64,000 nt of DNA from PFJX01 sp044227325 (GCA_044227325.1 JBGAFI010000007.1:1-64000), one strand, 5' to 3'. Positions 40,501 through 48,539 are shown, counted from the stretch's first letter. A program made the numbers and translations. Notes: generated from the letters alone by a model not told the origin.

Positions 40501-40798
40501 CGTCCTCGAACAGGATGTAGACGTAGGAATCCCCGAACATGGAATAACCGCGCACCACCTTCGCCCCCGGCACCGCCATCATGGTGGTGGCGAGCGGGTA
40601 GGTGACCTGGTCCTCCACCACCCGCGGCGCCTGCCCGGGGAAGGGCGTGCGGATGATGACCTGCACGTCGGACAGGTCGGGGATCGCGTCGAGCGGAGTC
40701 TTCATGACCGAGACGACGCCCCAGGCGGTGGCCATGAGGGTGGCGATGAGCACCAACAGACGGTTCGCCACGGACCAGTGGATGAGTTTGGCGATCAT
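37544..40798 (-). CDS. cusA: CusA/CzcA-type heavy-metal RND efflux pump
   Basis: About 1084 residues with the HME-RND layout: N-terminal MIAKLIHWSVANRLLVLIATL and TPLDAIPDLSDVQVIIRTPFPGQ, two large periplasmic loops, twelve membrane helices, and TM4 GAMVDAAIVMIENAHKHLE. It is the proton-driven inner-membrane pump of the tripartite Cu(I)/Ag(I) system with CusB and CusC. The start at 40798 overlaps the DUF559 stop (ATGA). About 40-45 extra residues (around 426-466; PYPNPPPRAGEGE... and NPPPFTGEGREGG) in the cytoplasmic TM4-TM5 loop are encoded by a palindromic repeat inserted in frame. Confidence 0.93.
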   Translation of the reverse strand: MIAKLIHWSVANRLLVLIATLMATAWGVVSVMKTPLDAIPDLSDVQVIIRTPFPGQAPRVVEDQVTYPLATTMMAVPGAKVVRGYSMFGDSYVYILFEDGTDLYWARSRVLEYLNTAASKLPAAAKPAIGPDATGVGWIYEYALVDKTGKHDLAQLRSLQDWFLKFELQGLPNVAEVATIGGMVKQYQILIDPERMRALNMPLSHIVGAVRRANQEAGGSILELGEAEYMVRASGYLKTLEDFEKVPVGLGPNGIPIQLRDVARVQTGPQMRRGIAELDGQGEVVGGVIVMRSGGNALDTIDAVKAKLAALKKSLPPGVEIVPTYDRSGLIKRSVETLTHKLAEEFVVVALVCMLFLFHLRSSLVAIVSLPLGILIAFIVMRHQGINANIMSLGGIAIAIGAMVDAAIVMIENAHKHLEAWWHAQGGSPYPNPPPRAGEGEKSAQAIARGELLNPPPFTGEGREGGSPRAPQPKPDYFAIAAASAAEVGPALFFSLLIITVSFLPVFTLEAQEGRLFAPLAYTKTYAMAAAAGLSVTLIPVLMGWFIRGKIPAENKNPINRLLIALYRPLIGIALRGPWLNLLVAALLLAATWYPVSKVGAEFIPPLNEGDLLAMPTTLPGLSPSKAAELLQLSDRLTKTVPEIKSVFGKIGRADSATDPAPLTMIETTIQLKDPSEWRPGVTLKDITDELDRNVRIPGLANLWVQPIRTRIDMLATGIRSPVGVKIAGPDLDVIQQVGTQVEAALKTLPGTASAFAERVTSGRYLNVDIDRDAAARFGLNIADVQELVSIAVGGATVAETVEGLERYPIQVRFPRELRDSVERLGQLPLITAQGANVPLSAVAKLTISDGPPMLKSENARPNGWIFVDIKGQDLGSYVKDAQAAVAKQVELPPGYSIAWSGQYEYLERAEARLKLVLPLTLGIIFLLLFMTFRTLWQPLLIMTSLPFALIGGYWLLYLLGYNMSVAVAVGFIALAGVAAEFGVIMLIYLDQAVKTRQAEGRFNTRADLMAAIVEGAVLRVRPKAMTVAVIMAGLLPIMLGSGTGSEVMRRIAAPMVGGMVTAPLLSMFVIPVVYLLWRGRGMK
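39401..39520. repeat. Two-hairpin AGEG-type repeat inserted in frame within cusA
   Basis: Two perfect or near-perfect palindromes, CCCTCCCCCGT-GAA-CGGGGGAGGG (39415-39437) and CCCTCCCCCGCG/CGCGGGGGAGGG (39480-39503), are separated by a core of about 42 bases. Outer flanks are TCCCCCCTCCCTG and GGTTGGGGTAGGGGG. On the cusA strand it encodes Pro/Gly/Glu-rich peptide without a stop. The same two-hairpin architecture and flanks occur at 40806-40936. Confidence 0.85.
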
Positions 40799-41277
40799 GG
40801 GTTGGTCCCCCCACCCCAACCCTCCCCCGCAGGCGGGGGAGGGGGCTGTGTAGCGGCTATGTTTTCCATGGCAGGGCAGGCGAGCTTATCAACCATTCCC
40901 TCCCCCGCGAGCGGGGGAGGGCTAGGGAGGGGGGAAACCAGCGCCGCCAGAATCCTCTCCAACACCCCGACCAAATTCCCCAATACCTCGTTGTTCCAGA
41001 AGCGCAGAACCCGATATTCCTGACTTTCCATATAAGCATCCCGCCGCGAGTCGTACTGAGCGGCGCTCTGGTGCTGCCCGCCATCCACCTCGACCACGAG
41101 CCGCCTTTCCAAACATACGAAGTCCGCTATGTACGTCCCCATGACAACCTGGCGACGGAAGCGGCATCCACCCAATTGTTTACCGCGCAGGGAGTGCCAG
41201 AGTCGTTGCTCCGCATCGCTCATCGCGCCGCGCAACGCCTTCGCACGGCCACTCAATACTCGCTGGGCTTCTCTCAT
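40795..41277 (-). CDS. DUF559 endonuclease-like protein with repeat-encoded tail, inside the cus operon
   Basis: A 160-residue product from the ATG at 41277, one base after the cusB stop (TGAGATG). The DUF559 domain (about 10-110) reads RALRGAMSDAEQRLWHSLRG, CRFRRQVVMGTYIADFVCLE, LVVEVDGGQH and RVLRFWNNEVLGN. This is a Vsr/PD-(D/E)XK-related fold, usually regarded as endonuclease-like with unknown function. The last 45 residues (SPPPLAGEG..., PPPPPAGEGWGGG) come from the palindromic repeat at 40806-40936. Its stop overlaps the cusA ATG. It has no evident role in metal efflux and looks like a passenger inserted between cusB and cusA. Confidence 0.85.
   Translation of the reverse strand: MREAQRVLSGRAKALRGAMSDAEQRLWHSLRGKQLGGCRFRRQVVMGTYIADFVCLERRLVVEVDGGQHQSAAQYDSRRDAYMESQEYRVLRFWNNEVLGNLVGVLERILAALVSPLPSPPPLAGEGMVDKLACPAMENIAATQPPPPPAGEGWGGGTNP
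40806..40936. repeat. Two-hairpin AGEG-type repeat at the DUF559 3' end
   Basis: Same family as 39401-39520, in opposite orientation: CCACCCCAACCCTCCCCCGC...GCGGGGGAGGG, a core of about 55 bases, then CCCTCCCCCGCGAGCGGGGGAGGG in short arms and CTAGGGAGGGGGGAA. It encodes the C-terminal tail of the DUF559 protein and ends a few bases before the cusA start. Confidence 0.85.
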
Positions 41278-41278
41278 C

Positions 41279-42802
41279 TCATCGCCCTCCATGCCCCGCC
41301 TGTCCCGCTTGCGAGGGAGGGGATGCACGTGGCCGTATCGCCACCACCGGGAAGTCGCCGTCCTCCTTGACCAGATCGAACTCCACCTGCTCGCCCTTCT
41401 TCAGGCCTTTCAGGATGGCCGGGTCCTTCACGGTGAATGCCATGGTCATGCCAGGCCAATCCAGGCTGGGGATGGGCTCGTGCTGCATCTCCAGCTCGCC
41501 TTTCGCGGCGTCCACCTGGGTGATCATGCCGCTGCCGGTGTGGATGCGCCGCGCGCTTTCGCCCGGGGCGCCCAGTTTGTCCAGCACGCCCTTCAGGTTG
41601 GCCTCCGATTCGATCAGGAACTGGCCCGAGGTGACCACCTGCTCGCCCCCTTCCAGGCCAGCCAGGATCGCGGTCTGGCCATCGCTCTGCATGCCGGTCT
41701 TCACCGCGACCGGCAGGAAATGGCCCTCGCCCTGGGCGACCAGGACGAGGCTGCGCTTGCCGGTGGCGATGACGGCCTCGCTGGGCACCAGCACCGCTTC
41801 CTCGCCCTTGCCGCCGTACAGGGTGACCTTGGCGAACATGCCCGGCTTCAGCTTGAGGCCCTTGTTGGCCATGACGATGCGGACCGGATGGGTGCGGGTG
41901 TTGCTGTTGACGGTGGGATACAGGTAATCCACCTTGCCCTCGAACACCTCGCCGGGCAGGCTGTCCACGCTGATGTCCACGCTCTTGCCGGGGGAGATCC
42001 AGGCCGCCTGGTTTTCCACGACCTCGGCGTTGACCCAGACCTGGGACAGGTCGGTGATTTCCAGGATGGGCATGCCGGCGCTGATCGCGGAGCCCTCGCG
42101 CACGACGATGCGGGAGACGATGCCGCTGCTCGGCGCGTAGTAATTCACCCGGCGCAGGGGCCTGCCGCCTTTCTCCAGGGGGGCGATCTGGTTGCCGGAC
42201 AGGCCCAGGAACGTCAGCTTCTGCCGCGCGGCGTCGATCCAGCGGGCATCCTCCGGATGCTTCAGGGCGAGCAGGAATTCCTCCTGGGCCGCGTAGAGGT
42301 CGGGGCTGTAGACCTCGGCGATCAATTGGCCGCGCTGGACGGGATCGTTCATCGCGTGCACGTGCAGCACCTCGATCCAGCCACTGGTGCGGGCCTGGAG
42401 CACCTCGACGCGGTTGTCGTCCACGCGCACGTCGCCCACCGTGTCGATGCGGCGCCAGAGCTTGCCTTTCTCCGCCTGGGCGGTGCGGATGCCCAGGTTC
42501 TGCGCCACGCGCGGGTCGATGCTGACGCCGCCCTCGCCCTCGCCGCCGGCGTATTTGGGTACCAGGTCCATGTCCATGAAGGGGGACTTGCCGGGCTTGT
42601 CGAAATGCTGGTCCGGCACCATGGGGTCGTACCAGTAGAGCACGGCTTTTTCCGCCGGCTTCTCCGCCTTGGCGGACATGGCGTTCTTGTCCATGTCCTT
42701 GTCCATGCCCGGCTTGCCGGCATGCAGGGCGAACCAGGTGGCGCCGCCGCCCAGGGCGAGACCGATGACGAGAACCGCGATCAATTTGATGTTCGTGTTC
42801 AT
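41279..42802 (-). CDS. cusB: CusB-type periplasmic adaptor with C-terminal CusF-like metallochaperone domain
   Basis: A 507-residue membrane-fusion protein. An N-terminal membrane anchor (IKLIAVLVIGLALGGGATWF) is followed by a heavy-metal-binding motif (WYDPMVPDQHFDKPGKSPFMDMDLVPKY) and barrel-sandwich and beta-barrel domains (APSSGIVSRIVVREGSAISAGMPILEI). A C-terminal CusF-like domain (about 430-500; GMITQVDAAKGELEMQHEPI, WPGMTMAF) keeps the His/Trp/Met Cu(I)/Ag(I) ligands. Normally CusF is a separate chaperone, so this is an adaptor-chaperone fusion. The stop is followed one base later by the DUF559 ATG. Confidence 0.92.
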   Translation of the reverse strand: MNTNIKLIAVLVIGLALGGGATWFALHAGKPGMDKDMDKNAMSAKAEKPAEKAVLYWYDPMVPDQHFDKPGKSPFMDMDLVPKYAGGEGEGGVSIDPRVAQNLGIRTAQAEKGKLWRRIDTVGDVRVDDNRVEVLQARTSGWIEVLHVHAMNDPVQRGQLIAEVYSPDLYAAQEEFLLALKHPEDARWIDAARQKLTFLGLSGNQIAPLEKGGRPLRRVNYYAPSSGIVSRIVVREGSAISAGMPILEITDLSQVWVNAEVVENQAAWISPGKSVDISVDSLPGEVFEGKVDYLYPTVNSNTRTHPVRIVMANKGLKLKPGMFAKVTLYGGKGEEAVLVPSEAVIATGKRSLVLVAQGEGHFLPVAVKTGMQSDGQTAILAGLEGGEQVVTSGQFLIESEANLKGVLDKLGAPGESARRIHTGSGMITQVDAAKGELEMQHEPIPSLDWPGMTMAFTVKDPAILKGLKKGEQVEFDLVKEDGDFPVVAIRPRASPPSQAGQAGHGGR

Positions 42803-42812
42803 GCTTCGCTCC

Positions 42813-44114
42813 TCAGGATGCGCTGAAGTAACGGATCTGGACCAGGGCGCGGGCCCGGGCCACCTGCTGGGCTAGCCATTGCAGGCGCGCCTCGGTCTCG
42901 GCGCGGCGCGCCTCCAGCACGCGGCCGTAGCTGGCCCGATCGCTGCCGTAGGAAGCCAGGGCGCTTTCCGAGCGGCGGCTGGCCAGGGGCAGGATGTCCT
43001 TTTCGAAGTGGGCGATACGCGCGTTGGCCGATTGCCAGTCCGCATAAGCGGTTTCCAGCTCGGCGCGAAGGGACTGGTAACGGTCCAGGCGGATCTGCTC
43101 GGCCCGTTCCACGCTGGCCAGCTTGGAGGCCAGGCGCTTGTCCTGGCGGTTGGCGGTGAACAGGGGCAGGTCGACGCCGACGACGAAGGAGACCAGGTCG
43201 GGCCGCCCGCCGCCGCGCAGGCCGTAGCTCAGGTCCACGGACCAGTCGGGCTTGTAGGCTTCCCGCGCCAGGGCCGCGTCGGATTGGGCCACCGACACCG
43301 CCTCGTTCAGGGTGGTGAGTTCCGGATGCTGTTCCAGTTTTTCCAGCAGCTCGGCCAGGGGCGCGGGTGGGGCGGCGTCGGCGAGGACGTCGAGGGGACG
43401 CCGGGCGTCCGCCCCGATCCAGCGCGCCAGGCCGGCCTGGGCCTTGGCCCGTTGCCGGTCCAGTTCGGCTTCCCGGTCGCGGGTGGTTTCCAGCATGCCG
43501 CGCAGGGCCAGAGTTTCCTCCTGGGTGAGCTTGCCGGTCTTGTAGGCCACCTCGCTCCATTCCACTTGGCGCCGGTATTCGCTTTCCACCTGCTTGACCA
43601 GATCCTGGGCGACGCTGGGCAGGTAGACATCCAGCCAGGCCAACTGGGCATCCCGGGCGATGCGCCGGGACACGGCGGCGAGGGCCTGGTTGCCCTGGGC
43701 CGCTTCCCGTTCCAGCCGGGCGCTGGAGAGATGGCGCTTGTCGCCGCCGGGGATCACCTGGCTGACACCGACGATGGCCTGGGTCATCGCCTCCTGGGTG
43801 AAGTTGAAGGTGTCCACCGGCAGGCTCGCCAAGCCCACGCGCAGCTTGGGATCGGGCAGCTCGCCCGCGGCCGGCGCCGCTTCCGACAAGGCGTGCACCA
43901 TGGCCTGCTGGGCCAGGAGCTGGGGTTGCTGGCGCAAGGCCAGCGCGGTGGTTTCCTCCAGGCTCAGATGGCGCGGAACCGGGTCCGCCGCGCAGGCGGG
44001 AAGGGGGACGCCGAACGGGATGCCAAACGGGATACCGAATGCGCCCGACAGGCAGGCGAGGCGAAGACACAAGGCCCATACCGGGCCGCTTCGGAAAGCG
44101 ATATGCCGATTCAT
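42813..44114 (-). CDS. cusC: CusC/TolC-type outer-membrane efflux protein
   Basis: A 433-residue outer-membrane factor; ATG at 44114 behind GGAGAG. Signal region, then two TolC-like coiled-coil repeats (LSLEETTALALRQQPQLLAQQAM at the start; LNEAVSVAQSDAALAREAYKPDWSVDLSY in the second). No lipobox cysteine is obvious, although a Cys (PACAADP) lies near the cleavage site. The signal peptide contains a tandem 12-base repeat giving GIPFGIPFGVP. Ten bases separate it from cusB, so it is in the same operon. Confidence 0.88.
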   Translation of the reverse strand: MNRHIAFRSGPVWALCLRLACLSGAFGIPFGIPFGVPLPACAADPVPRHLSLEETTALALRQQPQLLAQQAMVHALSEAAPAAGELPDPKLRVGLASLPVDTFNFTQEAMTQAIVGVSQVIPGGDKRHLSSARLEREAAQGNQALAAVSRRIARDAQLAWLDVYLPSVAQDLVKQVESEYRRQVEWSEVAYKTGKLTQEETLALRGMLETTRDREAELDRQRAKAQAGLARWIGADARRPLDVLADAAPPAPLAELLEKLEQHPELTTLNEAVSVAQSDAALAREAYKPDWSVDLSYGLRGGGRPDLVSFVVGVDLPLFTANRQDKRLASKLASVERAEQIRLDRYQSLRAELETAYADWQSANARIAHFEKDILPLASRRSESALASYGSDRASYGRVLEARRAETEARLQWLAQQVARARALVQIRYFSAS

Positions 44115-44195
44115 GAAACTCTCCACGCATGAGGCTGAATCCAGCCGCCATGCCACACGAAATGCCCTTAACCAGGCAGTACGGGATTGCCGTTA

Positions 44196-44225
44196 GAGAT
44201 GCCGCGAGATGCCGCGAGATGCCGC
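44196..44225. repeat. Tandem repeat, three copies of GAGATGCCGC
   Basis: A 10-base unit repeated three times in the gap between the Met/His-rich gene and cusC. It is too short to assign a role; it could be slippage-prone or a regulator site. Confidence 0.6.
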
Positions 44226-44252
44226 GACTAGGCGCGGACTGGCCCTGAATGC

Positions 44253-44621
44253 TCAGGACAGCGATCGTGGTGGAGGGGGTTCGGGAACGGTGGAGAAGCC
44301 GAGCGCCAGGCTGTGCGCGGTCTGGGGATGGTCGGAAGGGAGGCTGGCGCGGGCGACGCCGGCGCCGGCGGTGGGAAGACAGGTGGCCATGGCGCAATGG
44401 CAGTGGCCGCCGCCGCCATGGCAGCACTTGTCGTCCGGGCTCTGCTGCGTGTGGTCGGGCATATGGTTTGGCATATGGTTGGACATATGGCAAGGCGGCG
44501 CCTGATCCTCGTCTTCCGTGCCCTGCATCATCGCCGCCATGTTGAAGGCGTTGGCCACGGGCACGAAGGCCAGGCCCAGGGCGAGGGCGATGCGCAGGAA
44601 AAGGATCAGAACGAGGCGCAT
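44253..44621 (-). CDS. Small secreted Met/His/Cys-rich protein, probable metal-binding leader gene of the cus operon
   Basis: A 122-residue product with signal peptide (MRLVLILFLRIALALGLAFVPVANA). The mature part carries CHMSNHMPNHMPDH and CCHGGGGHCHCAM, clustered Met, His and Cys ligands suited to Cu(I)/Ag(I). It precedes cusC, cusB and cusA on the same strand. Similar short proteins often open copper-efflux operons, but the family is poorly conserved and function is inferred from composition and position. Confidence 0.75.
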   Translation of the reverse strand: MRLVLILFLRIALALGLAFVPVANAFNMAAMMQGTEDEDQAPPCHMSNHMPNHMPDHTQQSPDDKCCHGGGGHCHCAMATCLPTAGAGVARASLPSDHPQTAHSLALGFSTVPEPPPPRSLS

Positions 44622-44818
44622 GGGACGGACGCGACGCTCGCTACCGCCTTCCGGATCCCTGCGCGACGCATGCCCGGCGCGAACCGGTCGGTGTCGTCAA
44701 TGCGCGGATGGCGGGGGCGTTTCATGGTGGCGGGATCGGCCTGGGTCGATGCGGATTCGCGCATCATAGCGGAACGCATGCCCGCTTGGTCAACTCGGCG
44801 GGCGGACGCTTCCCCGCG

Positions 44819-46093
44819 TCAGTGCGCCGTCTGGTTCATGCGCATCAGGCGCTGGGCTAGGCTGGCGATGATGCGGCGCGACAGGGGCGCCGAGTAGCGC
44901 ATCAGTTCCTCCAGCATTTCCGGCGGCAGCACCAGGGCGGTGACCTCGGTTTTCGCGCGGATGGTCGCGGTGCGGGCTTCGTTCAGCAGGTAGGCCATCT
45001 CGCCCATGAGATTGCCCTCGCCCATGTCGGTCAGATGTTTTTCCCCATCCGGAAAATGCTTGTAGACGCCCACCTCGCCGGCGTACAGGAAGAAGGCATC
45101 CTGGGCGGTGTCGCCTTCCTGGATCAGGGTTTCGCCGGGCGCGTAGCCGCGCCCGTACTTGGCCAGCAAGCGGTTGGCGCGGGAAAAGACGATGGCTTCC
45201 AGCTTGTTCGCGCCCTTGCCGTCGCCGCTGAGGAACAGCTTTTCCAGGGCGGCCACGTCCACCTTGGTCAGGGCGTAGAGGAATTGCGCCCAGAAATAAA
45301 AGGCCAGGCAGGCGAAATAGGCGCCGATGAGGATGAACACCACGCCGCCCAGGGCGCCGTACAGCGCCTGATATTTTTCCACCCGGAAGAAATGGCCGAA
45401 GCCAAGGATCAGACCGGCGAGGGTCAGGATGGCGAGGCCGCTGACCACCAGGGCGGGCCGCTTGGGCGGCGGCGCCAGGGGCAGCCGGCGCAGCGCGGCG
45501 TAGAACAGGCCCCACACCGCGAGCAGGGCGAGCAGGGCGTTGAGCCCCTTGAGCAGGGCGCCTTTGCCGGCGCCGATGAGTTCGGCCGTGGCGAGATAAC
45601 TGAGGGTGGCCTGGGTGACCGCCGCCAGCAGCACCAGGCCGAACACCACGGGAATGATGATCAGCGGCAGCACCCAGTTGATGACGAAGGGGCGCTTGGC
45701 ATCGTCCGGGAAGATGACCCGGAACGCGCTTTGCAGGGCGTTGACCAGCCCCCGGGACGACAACAGCAGGGTAAGCAGTCCGACGCCGCCGGCGGCCACT
45801 TGCGCCTTCTGGGGAATGACGCCCAGGACGGACAGTTCGTTCAGATGGAACTGCTCGTAGAGCGCGGCCAGCAGGTACACCGCCGGGGTGGAGGTTTCCG
45901 CCAGCCGGGCCAGGTATTGGGCGCCGTAGGTCAGCAGCAGCACCAGGGGCGCGGCGGACAGCAGGAAATAGAAGGCGGTCGCGGCGGCGTGGTTTTGCAG
46001 TTCGTTCTTCACGAACAGCCGCCAGGCGGTGTAGGCCGTCTGCAGGAACCAATCCAGGCGGTTTTGTTGCATGTCGTTGAGACGGGCGGTCAT
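44819..46093 (-). CDS. YihY/BrkB-family membrane protein fused to a cyclic-nucleotide-binding domain
   Basis: A 424-residue fusion. Residues about 15-285 form the YihY/BrkB module with six membrane helices (AWRLFVKNELQNHAAATAFYFLLSAAPL..., RPFVINWVLPLIIIPVVFGLVL). The C-terminal 130 residues are a CRP-like cNMP-binding domain (YAPGETLIQEGDTAQDAFFLYAGEVGVYK, MGEMAYLLNEARTATIRA), which keeps the Glu and Arg of the phosphate-binding cassette. YihY was once mislabelled RNase BN; its real role is unclear. ATG at 46093, divergent from the DUF1015 gene 67 bases away. Confidence 0.85.
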   Translation of the reverse strand: MTARLNDMQQNRLDWFLQTAYTAWRLFVKNELQNHAAATAFYFLLSAAPLVLLLTYGAQYLARLAETSTPAVYLLAALYEQFHLNELSVLGVIPQKAQVAAGGVGLLTLLLSSRGLVNALQSAFRVIFPDDAKRPFVINWVLPLIIIPVVFGLVLLAAVTQATLSYLATAELIGAGKGALLKGLNALLALLAVWGLFYAALRRLPLAPPPKRPALVVSGLAILTLAGLILGFGHFFRVEKYQALYGALGGVVFILIGAYFACLAFYFWAQFLYALTKVDVAALEKLFLSGDGKGANKLEAIVFSRANRLLAKYGRGYAPGETLIQEGDTAQDAFFLYAGEVGVYKHFPDGEKHLTDMGEGNLMGEMAYLLNEARTATIRAKTEVTALVLPPEMLEELMRYSAPLSRRIIASLAQRLMRMNQTAH

Positions 46094-46160
46094 GGGGGAG
46101 GGGAGCGGGAATCCTGGTCGGGACGGTAAAATGCGCCATTTTCGCCGCCAGGAAAACCCC

Positions 46161-47411
46161 ATGTCCCTCGTCCGCGCCTTTCCCGCCCTGCGCCCCGCCC
46201 CCGGCCGTACCCCGGAGGTGATCGCGCCGCCCTACGACGTGCTGAATACCGAGGAGGCCCGCGTGCTGGCGGCGGGCCGGCCCTGGAGCTTCCTGCATAT
46301 CTCCAAGCCGGAGATCGACCTGCCCGTGGGCACCGATCCCTACGCCCCCGAGGTCTACGCGACAGCCGCCGCAAACCTGCGGAAGATGATCGCGGCCGAC
46401 GTGCTCAAGCAGGACGACCAGGCCTGCTACTACGCCTATCGCCTGATCATGGGCGAGCACGTGCAAGTGGGCCTGGTGGCCGCCGCCAGCGTCGCCGACT
46501 ACGACATCAACCGCATCCGCAAGCACGAGTTCACCCGGCCCGACAAGGAGGACGACCGGGTGCGCCAGGTGGACGCCCTCGACGCCCAGACCGGCCCGGT
46601 GCTGCTCGCCTATCCGCACCAGCCGGAGGTGGACAGCATCCTGGCCGCCGCCACCCAACAGACGCCGGACGCCGACGGCATGGCCGACTGGGTGGCGGGC
46701 GGCGGCGTGCGCCACACCCTGTGGGTGATCCGCGACGCGGGCGCCATCGCCCGCCTCACCGAGCTGTTCGACGCCATGCCGGCGCTGTACATCGCCGACG
46801 GCCACCACCGTTCCGCCGCCGCCTCCCGCGTGTGCGCGGCGCGCAAGGCGGCGAACCCGAGGCACGCCGGCGACGAGGCCTACAACTACTTCCTGTCGGT
46901 GATCTTCCCGCACCACCAGATGCGCATCCTGGATTACAACCGGGTCATCAAGGACTTGAACGGTTTGTCCGAGCCGGACTTCATGGCCAGGGTGGCGGAG
47001 AACTTCATGATCGAGATGGAGGACGCGGCGGTGAAACCCGCCCGGGCCGGCGAGTTCGGCCTTTATCTCAACGGCCACTGGATGCGCCTGACCGTCCGCG
47101 CCGACCTGATCCCGCGCGACCCGGTGGGCCGCCTGGACGTGAGCCTGCTGCAGAACAATCTGATCGCCCCCATCCTGGGCATCGCCGACCCGCGCCGGGA
47201 CAAGCGCATCGATTTCGTCGGCGGCATCCGCGGCCTGGCGGAACTGGAGCGGCGCGTGGACTCCGGCGAGATGGCCCTGGCTTTCTCCCTGCACGCCACC
47301 GGCATGGAAGACCTGATGGCGGTGGCGGACGCGAACGAGGTGATGCCGCCCAAGTCCACCTGGTTCGAGCCCAAGCTGGCCGACGGCATGGCCTCGCATA
47401 TTCTCAAATGA
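46161..47411 (+). CDS. DUF1015-family protein
   Basis: A 416-residue protein with family motifs: MSLVRAFPALRPAPGRTPEVIAPPYDVL at the N-terminus, FTRPDKEDDRVRQVDALDAQTGPVLLAY, YIADGHHRSAAA and the acidic C-terminus. DUF1015 proteins are often near serine-biosynthesis genes and are predicted to bind nucleotides, but the activity is unknown. The ICE integrase begins directly beyond its 3' end, so the attachment site is probably at or just after its stop. Confidence 0.88.
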   Translation: MSLVRAFPALRPAPGRTPEVIAPPYDVLNTEEARVLAAGRPWSFLHISKPEIDLPVGTDPYAPEVYATAAANLRKMIAADVLKQDDQACYYAYRLIMGEHVQVGLVAAASVADYDINRIRKHEFTRPDKEDDRVRQVDALDAQTGPVLLAYPHQPEVDSILAAATQQTPDADGMADWVAGGGVRHTLWVIRDAGAIARLTELFDAMPALYIADGHHRSAAASRVCAARKAANPRHAGDEAYNYFLSVIFPHHQMRILDYNRVIKDLNGLSEPDFMARVAENFMIEMEDAAVKPARAGEFGLYLNGHWMRLTVRADLIPRDPVGRLDVSLLQNNLIAPILGIADPRRDKRIDFVGGIRGLAELERRVDSGEMALAFSLHATGMEDLMAVADANEVMPPKSTWFEPKLADGMASHILK

Positions 47412-47429
47412 AAACATGTGGTTACAGCG

Positions 47430-48539
47430 TCATCCAGTCGCGAGTTCCAATTCAACGTGACTAAAACGTGACTCATTGGGTACTGCATCCAATACTGCTA
47501 CGGCGTTCCTCACTCGCTCTGGTGCCAAGTGAGCATATCGCTCTGTCATCGCGACTGAGGAATGCCCAAGTAGATCACGCACCTCGGACAACGGCACGCC
47601 AGCCGATACCAACCAGGCTGCGCATGTATGACGCAAGTCATGGAACCGGAAGTTCTCGATTCCTGCCTTCTCGCAAGCGGCGAGAAAGCCCTTGCGTGCG
47701 TCATTGATGCGTTTCCCGTTCTGCTTGCAGAACACCCATGGTGAGTCGGGGCAATGAGTCGCTCGGTATCGTGCCTGAGCTATGATTGCCTCGCGTGCCG
47801 TTCTGTTCATCGGCACGCTTCTCCGCTTTCCGCTTTTGGTGTGATGCGCTTCCAAGTGGATCAAACCAGCATGAAGGTCGACCCGCTTCCACTCCAAGCC
47901 AAGCATTTCTTCCCGTCTCATGCCCGTGTTGAGAGCAAGTGTGAACAGGTCCGCCAGGTATGCTGAGCGTGATTCTTTTGCTGCCGCCAGCAGTCGGACG
48001 GATTCATCACGGGTGATCCACCTTACCCTCGCCTCGGGCTCTTTGAGCATTCGGCCGGTGACTGGGTTGGGTAACCCCCATTCCAGCTTGTTGCGGACAT
48101 GGTTGATCGCTGCTGACAGCACTTCAAGCTCGCGATTGATCGAGCTATTCGCCAGCCCATCCTCCCGGCGTCGGTAGATATGGGCGGCGATATCCGCAGC
48201 TCTCAGTTCTTCCATGGCCCGACCAGCAAAGGACGTGCGCAACTCCTTGACGAAACAACGGATGGACTCAGCACTGCGTCGATTTACTGCCTCGCGCATG
48301 TACTCCACCATCACGTCCTCAAAACTACGCGATGGCTCCCGATTCCAATGTTTGACCTCGTGGGCCTCCAGTTTCCACTTGGCTAACAGCGCTTCCGCTT
48401 CTCTGCGGCCTGCGGTTGATTTACGGATGCCAGTAGAGCATCTAACTCTCTGGCCGCTTGCGTCGGTGTACGACGCCCAGTAGTACGGAGAGTCAGAACG
48501 TTCGAAGATCCCGTCCTGGTCTCGTTTGCGTTTTGGCAT
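47430..48539 (-). CDS. int: Tyrosine-recombinase integrase
   Basis: A 369-residue integrase: N-terminal arm-binding domain (IFERSDSPYYWASYTDASGQRVRCSTG), SAM-like core-binding domain, and catalytic domain with R in LNTGMRREEMLGLEW, HDLRHTCAAWLVSAG (HxxR), LGHSSVAMTERYAHL (H...Y). It inserts and excises the element at its attachment site. It lies at the very edge of the element and its 5' end overlaps the excisionase-like gene by 157 bases. Confidence 0.93.
   Translation of the reverse strand: MPKRKRDQDGIFERSDSPYYWASYTDASGQRVRCSTGIRKSTAGRREAEALLAKWKLEAHEVKHWNREPSRSFEDVMVEYMREAVNRRSAESIRCFVKELRTSFAGRAMEELRAADIAAHIYRRREDGLANSSINRELEVLSAAINHVRNKLEWGLPNPVTGRMLKEPEARVRWITRDESVRLLAAAKESRSAYLADLFTLALNTGMRREEMLGLEWKRVDLHAGLIHLEAHHTKSGKRRSVPMNRTAREAIIAQARYRATHCPDSPWVFCKQNGKRINDARKGFLAACEKAGIENFRFHDLRHTCAAWLVSAGVPLSEVRDLLGHSSVAMTERYAHLAPERVRNAVAVLDAVPNESRFSHVELELATG

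Noticed and set aside
39401..40936. CRISPR-like array in the cus region
   Set aside because: The repeats are few, palindromic, unequally spaced, partly coding and in opposite orientations. No cas genes are present.
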